Both the position numbers and the translations under genes were made by a program. Shown piece by piece: positions 1-7,107 of a stretch of DNA of 19,634 bases (position 1 is the first letter of the stretch; each line of letters opens with the position of its first letter). The stretch lies in the NCBI GenBank assembly GCA_012961725.1, contig DTYU01000061.1:1-19634 (forward strand), in the 5' to 3' direction. The stretch comes from Desulfotomaculum sp. (GTDB lineage: Bacteria > Bacillota > Desulfotomaculia > Desulfotomaculales > Ammonificaceae). A model generated the notes under the pieces. It had not been told where the DNA came from. It searched no databases and was given only the letters and a program-made list of their open reading frames with translations.

Positions 1-795
1 ATCTGGGAGATGTTCAAAAAAAGGCGCCGTGCCGTCCGGGAATTGCGGGCTCGTGCAGCCGATGCATGGGGTGTTTGCTCCCACCGGCCAGTTTGTGTGC
101 TCGCCGCACCAGTGGCGGACGGGGCAGTCCGCATGGGTTACCGGGCCCTTGCAGCCGATCTTGTACATGCACCAAGGCTCACCGGGTTTCTGGGCAAAGA
201 TGCCGCTTTCAAAGCAGTGGCGCCGCTCGCAGCGGTCGTGCACCGTCTCGCCGTAAAAAAGAAGCGGGCGGTTATGGGCGTCGAGTTCCGGCTCACCGTA
301 TTCCGCCAGGTGGAAAAGCGTTCCTGCGATCCAGTCCGGGTGGACCGGGCAGCCGGGTACATTGATGGCCTTCTGCGGGATGACCGCGCTCACCGGTCTG
401 GCGCCGGTGGGGTTAGGCTCGGCGGCGGACGGACCGCCGAAGGCGGCGCAGGTCCCTGCGGCCACTATGAATCTGGCTTTTGCAGCGAGTTCCTTTACCG
501 CTTCAAGCGCCGTCCAGGGTTTGCCGTTGCGGTAACCCATTACGCAATAGAAACCTTCCGCCGCCACCGGGATGCTGCCTTCGACAACGAGGATGTAAGC
601 GTCCGCGGGACCCTGCAGGGCTTCTTCGAGCGGCTGCATGGCGAGATTCCCTTCAGCGGCCATGGTGAAACCTTCGTAGGGGAAGTCGAAATACTCTTCT
701 GTAATCTGGCGGTGGTCCGGGTGCAGCGAGTTGAGCAGCGAGATTATACCCCCCGCGCAGCTATTAGCGGTGAGCCACAGGATTTGCGGGCGCAC
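1..795 (-). CDS. [NiFe]-hydrogenase small subunit, 3' end cut by window edge
   Basis: This is the electron-transfer subunit of a [NiFe]-hydrogenase; it carries three Fe-S clusters that link the Ni-Fe site of the large subunit to a redox partner. The minus strand is open for 265 codons from GTG at 795. Proximal-cluster region: C13 in ANSCAGG, C116 in GTCAAFGG and C149 in PGCPVHPDW. Distal cluster: H186, C189, C209, C215. Medial cluster: C224, C244, C247, with the NWP proline that marks a [3Fe-4S] type. The second Cys of the usual N-terminal CxxC is Gly16. There is no twin-arginine signal, so it should be cytoplasmic. Its GTG overlaps the stop of the upstream membrane-protein gene by one base (TAGTG), which implies translational coupling. 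The large subunit probably follows beyond position 1. Family identity is secure from motifs; the subgroup is not resolved. Confidence 0.93.
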   Translation of the reverse strand, partial: MRPQILWLTANSCAGGIISLLNSLHPDHRQITEEYFDFPYEGFTMAAEGNLAMQPLEEALQGPADAYILVVEGSIPVAAEGFYCVMGYRNGKPWTALEAVKELAAKARFIVAAGTCAAFGGPSAAEPNPTGARPVSAVIPQKAINVPGCPVHPDWIAGTLFHLAEYGEPELDAHNRPLLFYGETVHDRCERRHCFESGIFAQKPGEPWCMYKIGCKGPVTHADCPVRHWCGEHTNWPVGANTPCIGCTSPQFPDGTAPFFEHLPD

Positions 796-1244
796 TATAC
801 CGCCTCTATTTGATAACGGCCCGCCACGAAGAGCGCGGTCAGGCCGAAGGCTAAGTGGGCTGCGAGCATGGCGGCGCTGGTGGCCAAATCGGGCCGTAGG
901 AGCGGTTCCGGTACCAAAAGCGTTGCTAAGTAGCCGTACCCGAATACCCAGGTCAGTCCCCCGTAGACGATGCCCTTGAGCCAGAGAAGGTCCCGCCCGG
1001 TGAGACGGAGGAGGTAAACGGCGATGATGCCTAATAGCACGGCTACCAGCCACTCTACCGCCAGGCCCGTCGCGAGCGATGGAGGGGTGCCGAGCGCCGT
1101 GCCTTTGGGGAGCAGAGCCGCCGCGGCAGAGTGCACGGTGGTTATTTTGGCTATGCCCGCCAGATAGAAAAGGAGGTTCACGGCAAGCTTGGCCGCCCCG
1201 CCCAGCGTTCCCGCGATGACGCCGGTATAGACTGTATTCTGCAT
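795..1244 (-). CDS. four-helix integral membrane protein upstream of hydrogenase
   Basis: This 149-residue hydrophobic protein has four likely membrane segments, roughly at residues 5-30, 52-80, 88-112 and 120-142. Short loops rich in Pro and Gly join them, and the last helix contains an AAHLAFGL stretch. The layout resembles small conserved membrane proteins of the DUF1440/YqhR sort, but I do not recognise the family with certainty. ATG 1244 is preceded by AGGATTAAGTTC, and a stronger GGAGG lies further upstream. Its stop codon overlaps the GTG of the hydrogenase small subunit, so the two are surely one operon. Inference: it may anchor or accompany the signal-less hydrogenase at the membrane. 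It has no haem-binding histidine pairs of the kind seen in the cytochrome b subunit of group 1 hydrogenases, so it is not that subunit. Confidence 0.8.
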   Translation of the reverse strand: MQNTVYTGVIAGTLGGAAKLAVNLLFYLAGIAKITTVHSAAAALLPKGTALGTPPSLATGLAVEWLVAVLLGIIAVYLLRLTGRDLLWLKGIVYGGLTWVFGYGYLATLLVPEPLLRPDLATSAAMLAAHLAFGLTALFVAGRYQIEAV

Positions 1245-1322
1245 GAACTTAATCCTGCCTCCACTAAAATCCTAGGGTTTGTCATTATTATTACTTGTAC
1301 AGGGTAATGAGATGCGTTTTTT

Positions 1323-1361
1323 GTCAGAAGTCAGAAGACAGAAAACAAGGAGGCAAGGAGG
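1323..1361 (+). repeat. short tandem words: 7-nt GTCAGAA x3, then 8-nt CAAGGAGG x2
   Basis: GTCAGAA stands at 1323 and 1330, and the variant GACAGAA at 1337. CAAGGAGG is repeated at 1346 and 1354. The block lies in the intergenic space between the divergent hydrogenase and ger operons. It belongs to the same word-repeat style seen at several other places in this window; the GTCAGAA word is close to the outer words of the 9746-9953 cassette. No inverted partner is visible nearby. Confidence 0.7.
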
Positions 1362-1374
1362 CAGTGCAATGGTA

Positions 1375-1401
1375 TTGGTAGTTTCGTGGGCACGATATAA
1401 T
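1375..1401 (+). promoter_or_regulatory. candidate promoter for ger operon (weak)
   Basis: A perfect TATAAT lies at 1396-1401, about 40 bases before the gerAB start. The best upstream partner is TTGGTA at 1375-1380, but the 15-nt spacer is short. I looked for a sigma-G-type promoter, expected for germination genes made in the forespore, and did not find a convincing one. Confidence 0.3.
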
Positions 1402-1440
1402 TTCTTCATTTAGAGAAAGAATATAGAACGGGTGGTAAAC

Positions 1441-2538
1441 GTGCGCGAGGAAGGAATGGTTTCGGCCTTTCAGGTGATGCTCTACCAGGTGACCTTCGGG
1501 CTGCCGACGATCATCCTTTTCGTGCCTGCCATTGCCACGATGAGGGCGCGCCAGGACCTCTGGCTTTCCGTTTTCGTGGCGACTCTTATCGGCTTTGCGG
1601 CGGTCTTTACGGCGGCGAAGTTGGCGCTGCGGTTTCCGGAAGAGACGGTGATCCAGTACACCCCCCGGCTCCTTGGGAAGTTTTTCGGCAAGGCGGTCGG
1701 TTTTTTATACATCTTCACCTTTTTTCTCATCGGCGCTATCGTCCTGCGGTCGTTCGGGGAGTTGATGACCACGGCCTTCTTCCCGGAGACGCCCATCATC
1801 GTTTTCCTCGGCATTCTCACCTTGCTTGCCTGTTATGTAGTCTATCTGGATCTTGAGGTTTTGTGCCGGCTGATTACGCTCTGGGGAGTCTTCGGCATAT
1901 CCTTTTTCATCATCTTGGCGCTTCTCCTCAAAGATATCGAGATCGGTCGCTTTCTGCCGCTTTTGGAGCATGGCATCGGTCCGGTGATAGCGGAGGCGAT
2001 CGCGCCAGCGGGGTGCTGCGTGGGGGCGGCGCTCATCTTGATGGTCTTACCGTTCATGAGTGATAAGCACCGGGCGTTGCGCAACGGCCTGTTAGCGGTT
2101 TTTATCCTCTTCGGTTTTATGATGCTGGTGGCCGTTCCGATTATTGGTACGCTCGGGGCGGAGAGCGTTTCCCGGTACCTGTTCCCCTACCTCACCCTTT
2201 ACCGGCGGATACATCTGGTAACCTTGCCGGTGCTTGAGCGGCAGGACCCGATCATTATGGGCATCTGGATCGGCGGGCTGCTCTGGAAGTTGGGCATCGT
2301 GATGCACGCAGGGTTGTTAGGCTTGGGACAGTGGCTGGGGCTCCGGAGCTACCGCCCGCTTATCTTCCCAGCGGGGGCCTTCTTAGTGGCACTTTCGATC
2401 CAGGGCTGGGAGAGTGTGATCGATCTCTTTACCTCCTTGGGTGAGGTTAGCGCCCCGTTTTTGTTTTTGCCCTTTATGATCTTACCAGCACTGCTTCTCT
2501 TGGTGGCAGTGGCGCGGGGGATACGGGGGAAGAGATAA
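1441..2538 (+). CDS. gerAB: GerAB-type spore germination permease
   Basis: This is the B subunit of a GerA-family germinant receptor, an APC-superfamily-like membrane protein that binds the germinant in the spore inner membrane. The product is hydrophobic throughout with about ten membrane segments. It keeps the family N-terminus (REEGMVSAFQ, compare the usual xEGxISxxQ) and the length is normal (about 365 residues). I chose GTG 1441 because GGGTGG lies five bases upstream and the N-terminus then matches the family. GTG 1432 and ATG 1456 (with GAGG five bases upstream) are alternatives. It is the first gene of an operon ordered B-A-C. The gap to gerAA is about 50 bases and holds a hairpin. 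Which germinant is sensed cannot be read from sequence. Confidence 0.92.
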   Translation: MREEGMVSAFQVMLYQVTFGLPTIILFVPAIATMRARQDLWLSVFVATLIGFAAVFTAAKLALRFPEETVIQYTPRLLGKFFGKAVGFLYIFTFFLIGAIVLRSFGELMTTAFFPETPIIVFLGILTLLACYVVYLDLEVLCRLITLWGVFGISFFIILALLLKDIEIGRFLPLLEHGIGPVIAEAIAPAGCCVGAALILMVLPFMSDKHRALRNGLLAVFILFGFMMLVAVPIIGTLGAESVSRYLFPYLTLYRRIHLVTLPVLERQDPIIMGIWIGGLLWKLGIVMHAGLLGLGQWLGLRSYRPLIFPAGAFLVALSIQGWESVIDLFTSLGEVSAPFLFLPFMILPALLLLVAVARGIRGKR

Positions 2539-2539
2539 A

Positions 2540-2567
2540 GGGGGCACTCAGCAAGCTGTGTGCCCCC
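2540..2567 (+). other. intercistronic RNA hairpin between gerAB and gerAA
   Basis: GGGGGCAC at 2540-2547 pairs perfectly with GTGCCCCC at 2560-2567 around a 12-nt loop. It starts one base after the gerAB stop codon. No T run follows, so it is not an intrinsic terminator. It may protect the upstream message end or tune the ratio of the two products. Confidence 0.6.
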
Positions 2568-2590
2568 CGGCACGGAAGGAGGTGGGTGTC

Positions 2591-4222
2591 TTGCGCCGAC
2601 GGCTGGCAAAAAAGCTTAAGGACCTGCTGGTACAGTCCAAGAAGCCTAAATGGCCGGGCAAACAACCCACTGTGCCCCCGGAGCCGGCGCCGGGGGTGCC
2701 GGATAAGGTCTGGGAGCCCGCGGAACTAAAGAGGATGCCGGTTTCGCCTGATCTAACGGCGAACATACGGCTTATAAAAGAAATAATGGCCCGGAACACC
2801 GACTTTGTGCTCCGCGAGTTTGCGGTGGGGCCGCAGCAGGTGCCGGCGGCGCTTGCTTACGCCTCGGCGCTGGTCGAGCGGGTGCAGTTGAACAGTCACA
2901 TCCTGAAGAGCCTGATGCTTGAATATCCTCCCGACCTCCCGGTCTCGCTGGCCCCTGTGAGAGAGCAGGTTGTGACGGTGGCGGAGACAGAGGAGCTTGC
3001 CGACTTCTGGCAGGTGGTGGCCGCATTACTTGCCGGGAAAGCGGCGCTTTTTCTTCCGGGGGAGAGCCGTGCGCTCGGGCTCGATGTGCGCGGGTGCGAG
3101 GGCCGGGCGATCAGCGAAGCGGAGACCGAAGGTGTGGTACGCGGCCCCCGGGACGCCTTTGTGGAGAACATCGAGCAGAACGTGATGCTGATCCGCCGGC
3201 GGATTAAGACCCCGAACCTTGTAATGGAAAAGTTTGTCTTAGGACGACTGACCCAGTCGGCAGTAGTTTTGGGTTATATCAAGGGCCTGGCGGCGCCAGA
3301 GTTGGTGCGGGAGGTGCGGGAGCGGGTAAAGCGGATCGACACGGACGCGGTTTTGGAGTCTAACACCATAGAAGAGATGATTGTTGACTACCCCCTCTCT
3401 CTCTTCCCGCAGGTGATCACCACCGAGCGGCCGGACCGGGCGGCCGCCGCTTTGGCGGAAGGGAGGGTGGTGCTGATCACCGACACCACGCCGTTTGCGG
3501 TCATTCTACCGGTCACGCTGGCCTCTCTGCTGCAGTCGCCCGAGGACTTCTATCATCCTGCAGGGATCAGCACGGCGATCCGCTGGCTGCGGTACTTAGC
3601 TTTTCTCGCCTCAGTATTGGCCTCACCCCTCTATGTCGCCATCACCACCTTCCATCAGGAGATGATCCCCTTCAAGCTACTCCTCTCCGTGGCGGCAGCC
3701 CGGGAGGGGGTGCCGCTGCCGGCGGTGATGGAGGCGCTGGTGATGGAAGCGGTCTTCGAGCTTTTGCGGGAGGCCGGGGTCAGGCTCCCGCGGCCCGTCG
3801 GCCAAGCGGTCTCGATCGTCGGGGCACTGGTGATCGGCGAGGCGGCGGTCATGGCGGGCGCGGTCTCACCCCTGATGGTGATCGTGGTGGCTGGGGCCGG
3901 CATTGCGTCTTTTGCAACCCCTGCGTACGAACTCGCCATCCCAATGCGGCTTTTGCGGTTCCCGATGATTCTTTTAGCCGGAACACTGGGGCTTTTCGGC
4001 CTGACCGCCGGCCTTTTGGCGATCCTCATTCACCTGGCAGGAATGAGGTCCTTCGGGATACCGTACCTTGCTCCGCTCGCCCCGACGAAGTTCAGCGAGC
4101 TTAAAGACGTGTTTTGGCGAACGCCGCTCTGGGCGATGCGCACCCGCCCGGAAACCGCGAAGCGGGACTGGTACCGGCAGGCGGTGCCCAAACCCGGGCC
4201 GCCGCCGGAAGAAAAAGGCTAA
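2591..4222 (+). CDS. gerAA: GerAA-type spore germination protein (GerA family)
   Basis: This is the A subunit of the GerA-type germinant receptor. The N-terminal half is a hydrophilic domain of about 320 residues containing the family hallmarks RGPRDAFVENIEQN, RRRIKTPNL and TERPD. The C-terminal half has about five membrane segments, including the HQEMIPFKLL and PVGQAVSIVGALVIGEAAV regions. A charged, proline-rich C-terminal tail follows. TTG 2591 is the likely start because AGGAGGTG sits six bases upstream; the in-frame GTG 2558 lies inside a hairpin and has no ribosome binding site. Product length is 543 residues, normal for the family. The frame is intact. It should form a complex with the GerAB and GerAC products in the spore inner membrane. 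Confidence 0.95.
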   Translation: MRRRLAKKLKDLLVQSKKPKWPGKQPTVPPEPAPGVPDKVWEPAELKRMPVSPDLTANIRLIKEIMARNTDFVLREFAVGPQQVPAALAYASALVERVQLNSHILKSLMLEYPPDLPVSLAPVREQVVTVAETEELADFWQVVAALLAGKAALFLPGESRALGLDVRGCEGRAISEAETEGVVRGPRDAFVENIEQNVMLIRRRIKTPNLVMEKFVLGRLTQSAVVLGYIKGLAAPELVREVRERVKRIDTDAVLESNTIEEMIVDYPLSLFPQVITTERPDRAAAALAEGRVVLITDTTPFAVILPVTLASLLQSPEDFYHPAGISTAIRWLRYLAFLASVLASPLYVAITTFHQEMIPFKLLLSVAAAREGVPLPAVMEALVMEAVFELLREAGVRLPRPVGQAVSIVGALVIGEAAVMAGAVSPLMVIVVAGAGIASFATPAYELAIPMRLLRFPMILLAGTLGLFGLTAGLLAILIHLAGMRSFGIPYLAPLAPTKFSELKDVFWRTPLWAMRTRPETAKRDWYRQAVPKPGPPPEEKG

Positions 4223-4228
4223 CGGTTT

Positions 4229-4441
4229 GAGGTTCGAGGTTCCAGGTTCAAGGTTCAAAGTTCAAGGTTCGAGGTTGGGGGTTCGAGGTTCGGGGTTCAC
4301 CGTTCAAGGCTTAAGTTTAGGGCAACAGCAGGCTGCAAATAGCCCCACAGGTTGACTGTGAACCGTGAAGTTCGCGCTGAGTTTAAAACCAAGGTTTGTC
4401 TTACCCTAACTTCGAACTTCGAACTATGAACTTCGAACTGA
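4229..4441 (+). repeat. heptamer-word cassette with inverted arms (RAGGTTC / GAACTTC)
   Basis: The left arm holds eleven 7-nt words of consensus RAGGTTC in register from 4229 to 4305, then two decayed copies to 4319. The right arm, 4407-4441, holds five words of the type GAACTTC in the same 7-nt register and opposite orientation. The spacer of about 87 bases contains a small CACAG/CTGTG hairpin. The cassette separates gerAA from gerAC and ends just before the gerAC ribosome binding site. Reading through its right arm gives a spurious N-terminal extension of gerAC (NFELRTMNFEL). Confidence 0.85.
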
Positions 4442-4458
4442 TCGAGGGGGTGAATGAG

Positions 4459-5687
4459 GTGCAGCGGGTAATGGTCATGGTATTGATGCTGCTGGTAGTG
4501 GTTTTTGCGGCCGGCTGCTGGGACTTGCGGGAGGTTGAGGACTTAGCTTTCGTAACGGCTACAGCGGTCGATACCGCTCCCGGCGGGAGGGTCAAACTCT
4601 TGGTACAGGTGATCAACCCGCGGGCTTTGGGCGGCGGCCCCCGGGCGGCGCCAACGCAGGGGGCCAGTATTCCGGCGAAAACATACCGCAACTACAGCGC
4701 AACCGGGCGGACCGTCTTTGAGGCCTTCAGGCGGCTTACGTTGGGCATGCCCAAGAGGCTCTTTTTTGCCCAGGACCGGGAGATTCTCTTGACCGAGAGA
4801 TTGGCGAAAGAAGGGATCAGCGAGATCATCGGCTTTTTTGACCGGGGCGTCGAGATAAGGAAGCTTGCGCACGTGGTGCTGGTAAAGGGGAAGGTGGAGG
4901 AGGTGCTGGAGGTGCCCGGCACGCTGCAGCCGGTGCCCGCGCTGCGGATTGATGGGATCATCCGCCGGCAGCACTTAGCGAACCGTTACCCGGAGGTGCG
5001 CCTTGGGGAGTTTCTGAGGTTCATGGAAACCGAGGGGCAGGAGGCGCACTGCCCGGTGATCAGATTAGGGAAGAGCAAAACGCACGTGCTGAAACCGCAC
5101 AAGCTTACCCCCTTGGCACCGGAGCCCCCGCTCCACATGAGGATCGCGGAAACGGCGCTTTTCCGCAAAGATAAGCTTGCCGGTTTCTTGAACGAGCGGG
5201 AGACGCGGGGCCTCCTGTGGGCCAAAGGGGAGGTCCAAGGGGGGCGCTCGCGGTACCCTGTCCGTCTGGCAAGGAGAAGGTTTCGCTGGAGATTGTGCGG
5301 TCGGAAGCCCGGATGATGCCGGAGATCACAGACGGCGGGCGGCTCAAGGTCACAATAAAGATTCGGGAGGAGGGGAACTTGGTTCACGCCGAATGCCCCA
5401 TTGATATCAGTAGGCCAGGGGTATTACAGAAGCTCGAAAAGCTAAAAGCCAAGGCGATTGAAGCTGAAGTAATGAGTGCGGTGCGGCGCGCCCAGGAGTA
5501 CCGGAGCGACCCCTTCGGTTTCGGTGCGGCCTTCCGCCGGCGGTACCCCCGGGAGTGGCGGATAATGAAGGACGCCTGGTCGGAGGAGTTCTTCCCTGTG
5601 GTGGAGGTAAGGGTGGCAGCCGAGGCCAAGATCAGGCGCACGCAGATGCGGACGAGGCCGATCTTAATGGAACTGGTAAAGTCTTAG
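4459..5687 (+). pseudogene. gerAC: GerAC-type germination lipoprotein, frameshifted
   Basis: This is the C subunit (lipoprotein) of the germinant receptor. GTG 4459 has AGGGGGTGA about eight bases upstream. A signal peptide with lipobox FAAGC puts the lipidated Cys at residue 20, followed by the family-typical WDLREVEDLAF. The first frame stops at 5314-5316. The conserved C-terminal half continues in the -1 frame to 5687 (from about KEKVSLEIV, through VKIxxEGN-like and RRAQEYRSDPFGFG, to the end). The shift lies in or next to six G at 5239-5244; seven G would restore one frame of about 409 residues, normal for GerAC. Possible causes are a real mutation, phase variation, transcript slippage in the G run, or a sequencing error. 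If real, the receptor would lack a functional C subunit. Confidence 0.88.
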
Positions 5688-5711
5688 CGGCCGGTTTAAG
5701 GAGTAAGGAAT

Positions 5712-5963
5712 TTGGTCTACGTGTTCTTGGTGGTTCTCTTTTACGCGGTGGTGAGCTACTTTGAGGTGCCCAGGATGCTCAAGCACAACATGCGCCGGGA
5801 GTTTTACACCTTCATTGCCGTTTGCATCTTGGGGTTTGTCTTAGCCGCCGGGCAGATCCTCGACCTCCCGCTGCCGAACGTAATGAAGGGGATCGAGACG
5901 GTGGTGCGGCCGGTCTACAAGGCGGTGGAGGGGCTGCTCCTGCCACCGGAACTCCGCCCTTAG
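5712..5963 (+). CDS. small two-helix membrane protein at end of ger operon
   Basis: This 83-residue protein starts at TTG 5712 with AAGGAG eight bases upstream. It has a hydrophobic N-terminus (residues 2-15), the charged stretch RMLKHNMRREF, a second hydrophobic helix (about 32-50) and an amphipathic tail. It follows gerAC by only 24 bases, so it is probably cotranscribed with the germination genes. I do not recognise a named family. A role in assembling or supporting the receptor is a guess from position. It is also useful as evidence that the operon is otherwise kept intact downstream of the gerAC frameshift. Confidence 0.7.
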   Translation: MVYVFLVVLFYAVVSYFEVPRMLKHNMRREFYTFIAVCILGFVLAAGQILDLPLPNVMKGIETVVRPVYKAVEGLLLPPELRP

Positions 5964-5966
5964 AGA

Positions 5967-6091
5967 CCCAGCACTCAACTCGGCGTAAAGGGATACAATA
6001 GGCCGGCAACTGTTTGCTTAAGCACAGGTTCGTCATAGAGTTGGGTGCTGGGCTCAATGCAAAATGCAAAGTGCAAATTGAAAAATGCAAG
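5967..6091 (+). repeat. 15-bp inverted repeat followed by 7-nt ATGCAAA words
   Basis: CCCAGCACTCAACTC at 5967-5981 pairs with GAGTTGGGTGCTGGG at 6038-6052 (14 of 15, the odd pair being G-U in RNA) around a 56-nt loop. Immediately after it come five 7-nt words in register at 6057-6091: ATGCAAA, ATGCAAA, GTGCAAA, TTGAAAA, ATGCAAG. No T run follows, so a terminator role is unlikely. It fills most of the gap between the ger operon and the DUF4321 promoter. Confidence 0.8.
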
Positions 6092-6162
6092 TAATGACCT
6101 AAACAGAAATATCTGGTATTTGTGGGAGAAATACGAAAATCCCCCTGGGCGGCTGTGGCGGC

Positions 6163-6191
6163 TTGTCAACTGCGGGGCTTTAAGATAAACT
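6163..6191 (+). promoter_or_regulatory. candidate sigma-A promoter for DUF4321-maf-radC-mre cluster
   Basis: TTGTCA at 6163-6168 and TAAACT at 6186-6191 are separated by exactly 17 bases and lie about 40 bases ahead of the TTG start at 6232. The -35 matches consensus at 5 of 6 positions, the -10 at 4 of 6. No other good candidate is visible in this gap. Confidence 0.5.
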
Positions 6192-6231
6192 TGAGGAGAG
6201 CAGCTTTTTTGTACCGCAGGAGGAATTCTCA

Positions 6232-6492
6232 TTGGTTAAGGGTTACAGGGCTTCCCCCGGAAACCCCTGGCTGTTAGCGGCGCTTCTCCTGGCCGGGGGG
6301 ATTGCAGGCAGCGCGCTCGGCGAGTGGCTTGCCGCGTTTTTTCCGGTGTTGAAGGCTGCTTCGCGAATAGGCTTTGGGCCGGCGATGCTGGATTTGCAGT
6401 TCTGCAGCGTCACGTTCGGTTTTTCACTGGTTATCGGGCCCCTTACGGTCTTGGGCGTGATAGCGGGGTACCTTGCATACCGCCGGCTATGA
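6232..6492 (+). CDS. DUF4321-family small membrane protein
   Basis: This 86-residue protein has two hydrophobic segments, about residues 12-38 and 60-83, joined by a loop ending in FGPAMLDLQFCSVTFGF. That loop and the position just ahead of maf fit the DUF4321 family of clostridia, whose function is unknown. TTG 6232 has AGGAGG eight bases upstream. Its stop overlaps the maf start (ATGA), so translation is coupled. It appears to be the first gene of the shape-determination cluster. Confidence 0.8.
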   Translation: MVKGYRASPGNPWLLAALLLAGGIAGSALGEWLAAFFPVLKAASRIGFGPAMLDLQFCSVTFGFSLVIGPLTVLGVIAGYLAYRRL

Positions 6493-7097
6493 ACAGAAGG
6501 ATTTACTTGGCCTCCACATCGCCCCGGCGGTACGCGCTACTGGCGAGCCTGGGCCTTGATTTTTCGGTTCTAAGTGTTCCGGTCGACGAGACGCTTCCCG
6601 CAGTCGAACCGGAGAAAGCGGTGGAGATTGTTGCGGCCCGGAAGGCGCGGGCCGTAGCTGAGCGTCTGGAAGAAGCGGCTCTCGTCATCGGTGCGGACAC
6701 CATCGTTGTACACCAGGGGAAGACCTTAGGGAAACCGCCTGGTCCCGGCAGCGCCTGCGAGATGCTCCGGCGGCTGCAGGGTGACTGCCATACGGTCTTC
6801 ACCGGGGTAGCGGTGACGGCGGTACCGGAGGGAAAGACTGCGGTAGCGCATGCAGCAACGCGTGTCTGTTTTGCCCCGCTCAGTGAGGAGGAGATTGCGG
6901 CCTACGTCGCCACCGGCGAGCCGCTCGACAAGGCTGGTGCTTATGCCGCCCAGGGCCTGGGGGCGGTATTTATCCGGCGGATCGAGGGGTGTTACCTTAA
7001 CGTGGTAGGATTACCCCTGAGCCTTTTGTGCGAGATGCTCAAGGGTTTTGGTTTGAACCTGCTTCTGGTGTGCGGGGCGCAAAAGGATGAAGGATGA
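6489..7097 (+). CDS. maf: Maf-family nucleoside triphosphate pyrophosphatase
   Basis: Maf proteins hydrolyse non-canonical or pyrimidine nucleoside triphosphates (dTTP/UTP type, YhdE-like) to monophosphates and are linked to control of division. The 202-residue product has the N-terminal nucleotide loop ASTSPRR (residues 8-14), Asp70 in IGADTIV as the likely catalytic base, GKTLGKP, and GAYAAQGLGAVFI near the C-terminus. ATG 6489 overlaps the DUF4321 stop by four bases; the open frame extends further upstream, but that part is a shadow of DUF4321. The gene ends within a GGATGAA tandem repeat shared with the radC start. Clustering of maf with radC and mreB is common in Firmicutes. Confidence 0.95.
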   Translation: MNRRIYLASTSPRRYALLASLGLDFSVLSVPVDETLPAVEPEKAVEIVAARKARAVAERLEEAALVIGADTIVVHQGKTLGKPPGPGSACEMLRRLQGDCHTVFTGVAVTAVPEGKTAVAHAATRVCFAPLSEEEIAAYVATGEPLDKAGAYAAQGLGAVFIRRIEGCYLNVVGLPLSLLCEMLKGFGLNLLLVCGAQKDEG

Positions 7098-7107
7098 AGG
7101 ATGAAGG
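7084..7107 (+). repeat. tandem GGATGAA x3 across the maf stop / radC start
   Basis: Three exact 7-nt copies of GGATGAA run from 7084 to 7104 and a partial fourth (GGA) follows. The maf stop (TGA 7095-7097) and the radC start (ATG 7101) both lie inside the repeat, and each copy also supplies a weak GGA ribosome-binding core. A change of one copy (7 nt) would move the maf end and the radC start relative to each other. Confidence 0.85.

Noticed and set aside
10..813. Long plus-strand open frame of 267 codons
   Set aside because: It is the exact codon-register complement of the hydrogenase small subunit; the minus-strand product carries all the Fe-S cluster motifs and the plus-strand one resembles nothing.
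4229..4319. CRISPR array
   Set aside because: Units are 7 nt, directly abutting and without spacers; no cas genes are nearby.
4396..4458. Upstream start (TTG 4396) for gerAC
   Set aside because: The extension is encoded by the heptamer repeat and would bury the lipoprotein signal peptide; GTG 4459 has a good ribosome binding site.
5236..5248. Programmed -1 ribosomal frameshift in gerAC
   Set aside because: The heptamer around the G run does not fit a good X XXY YYZ slippery site in the reading frame and no downstream stem is obvious; kept only as a lesser alternative.
6324..6488. Longer N-terminus for maf
   Set aside because: That stretch is the out-of-frame shadow of the DUF4321 gene; Maf begins naturally at ATG 6489 with MNRRIYLASTSPRR.
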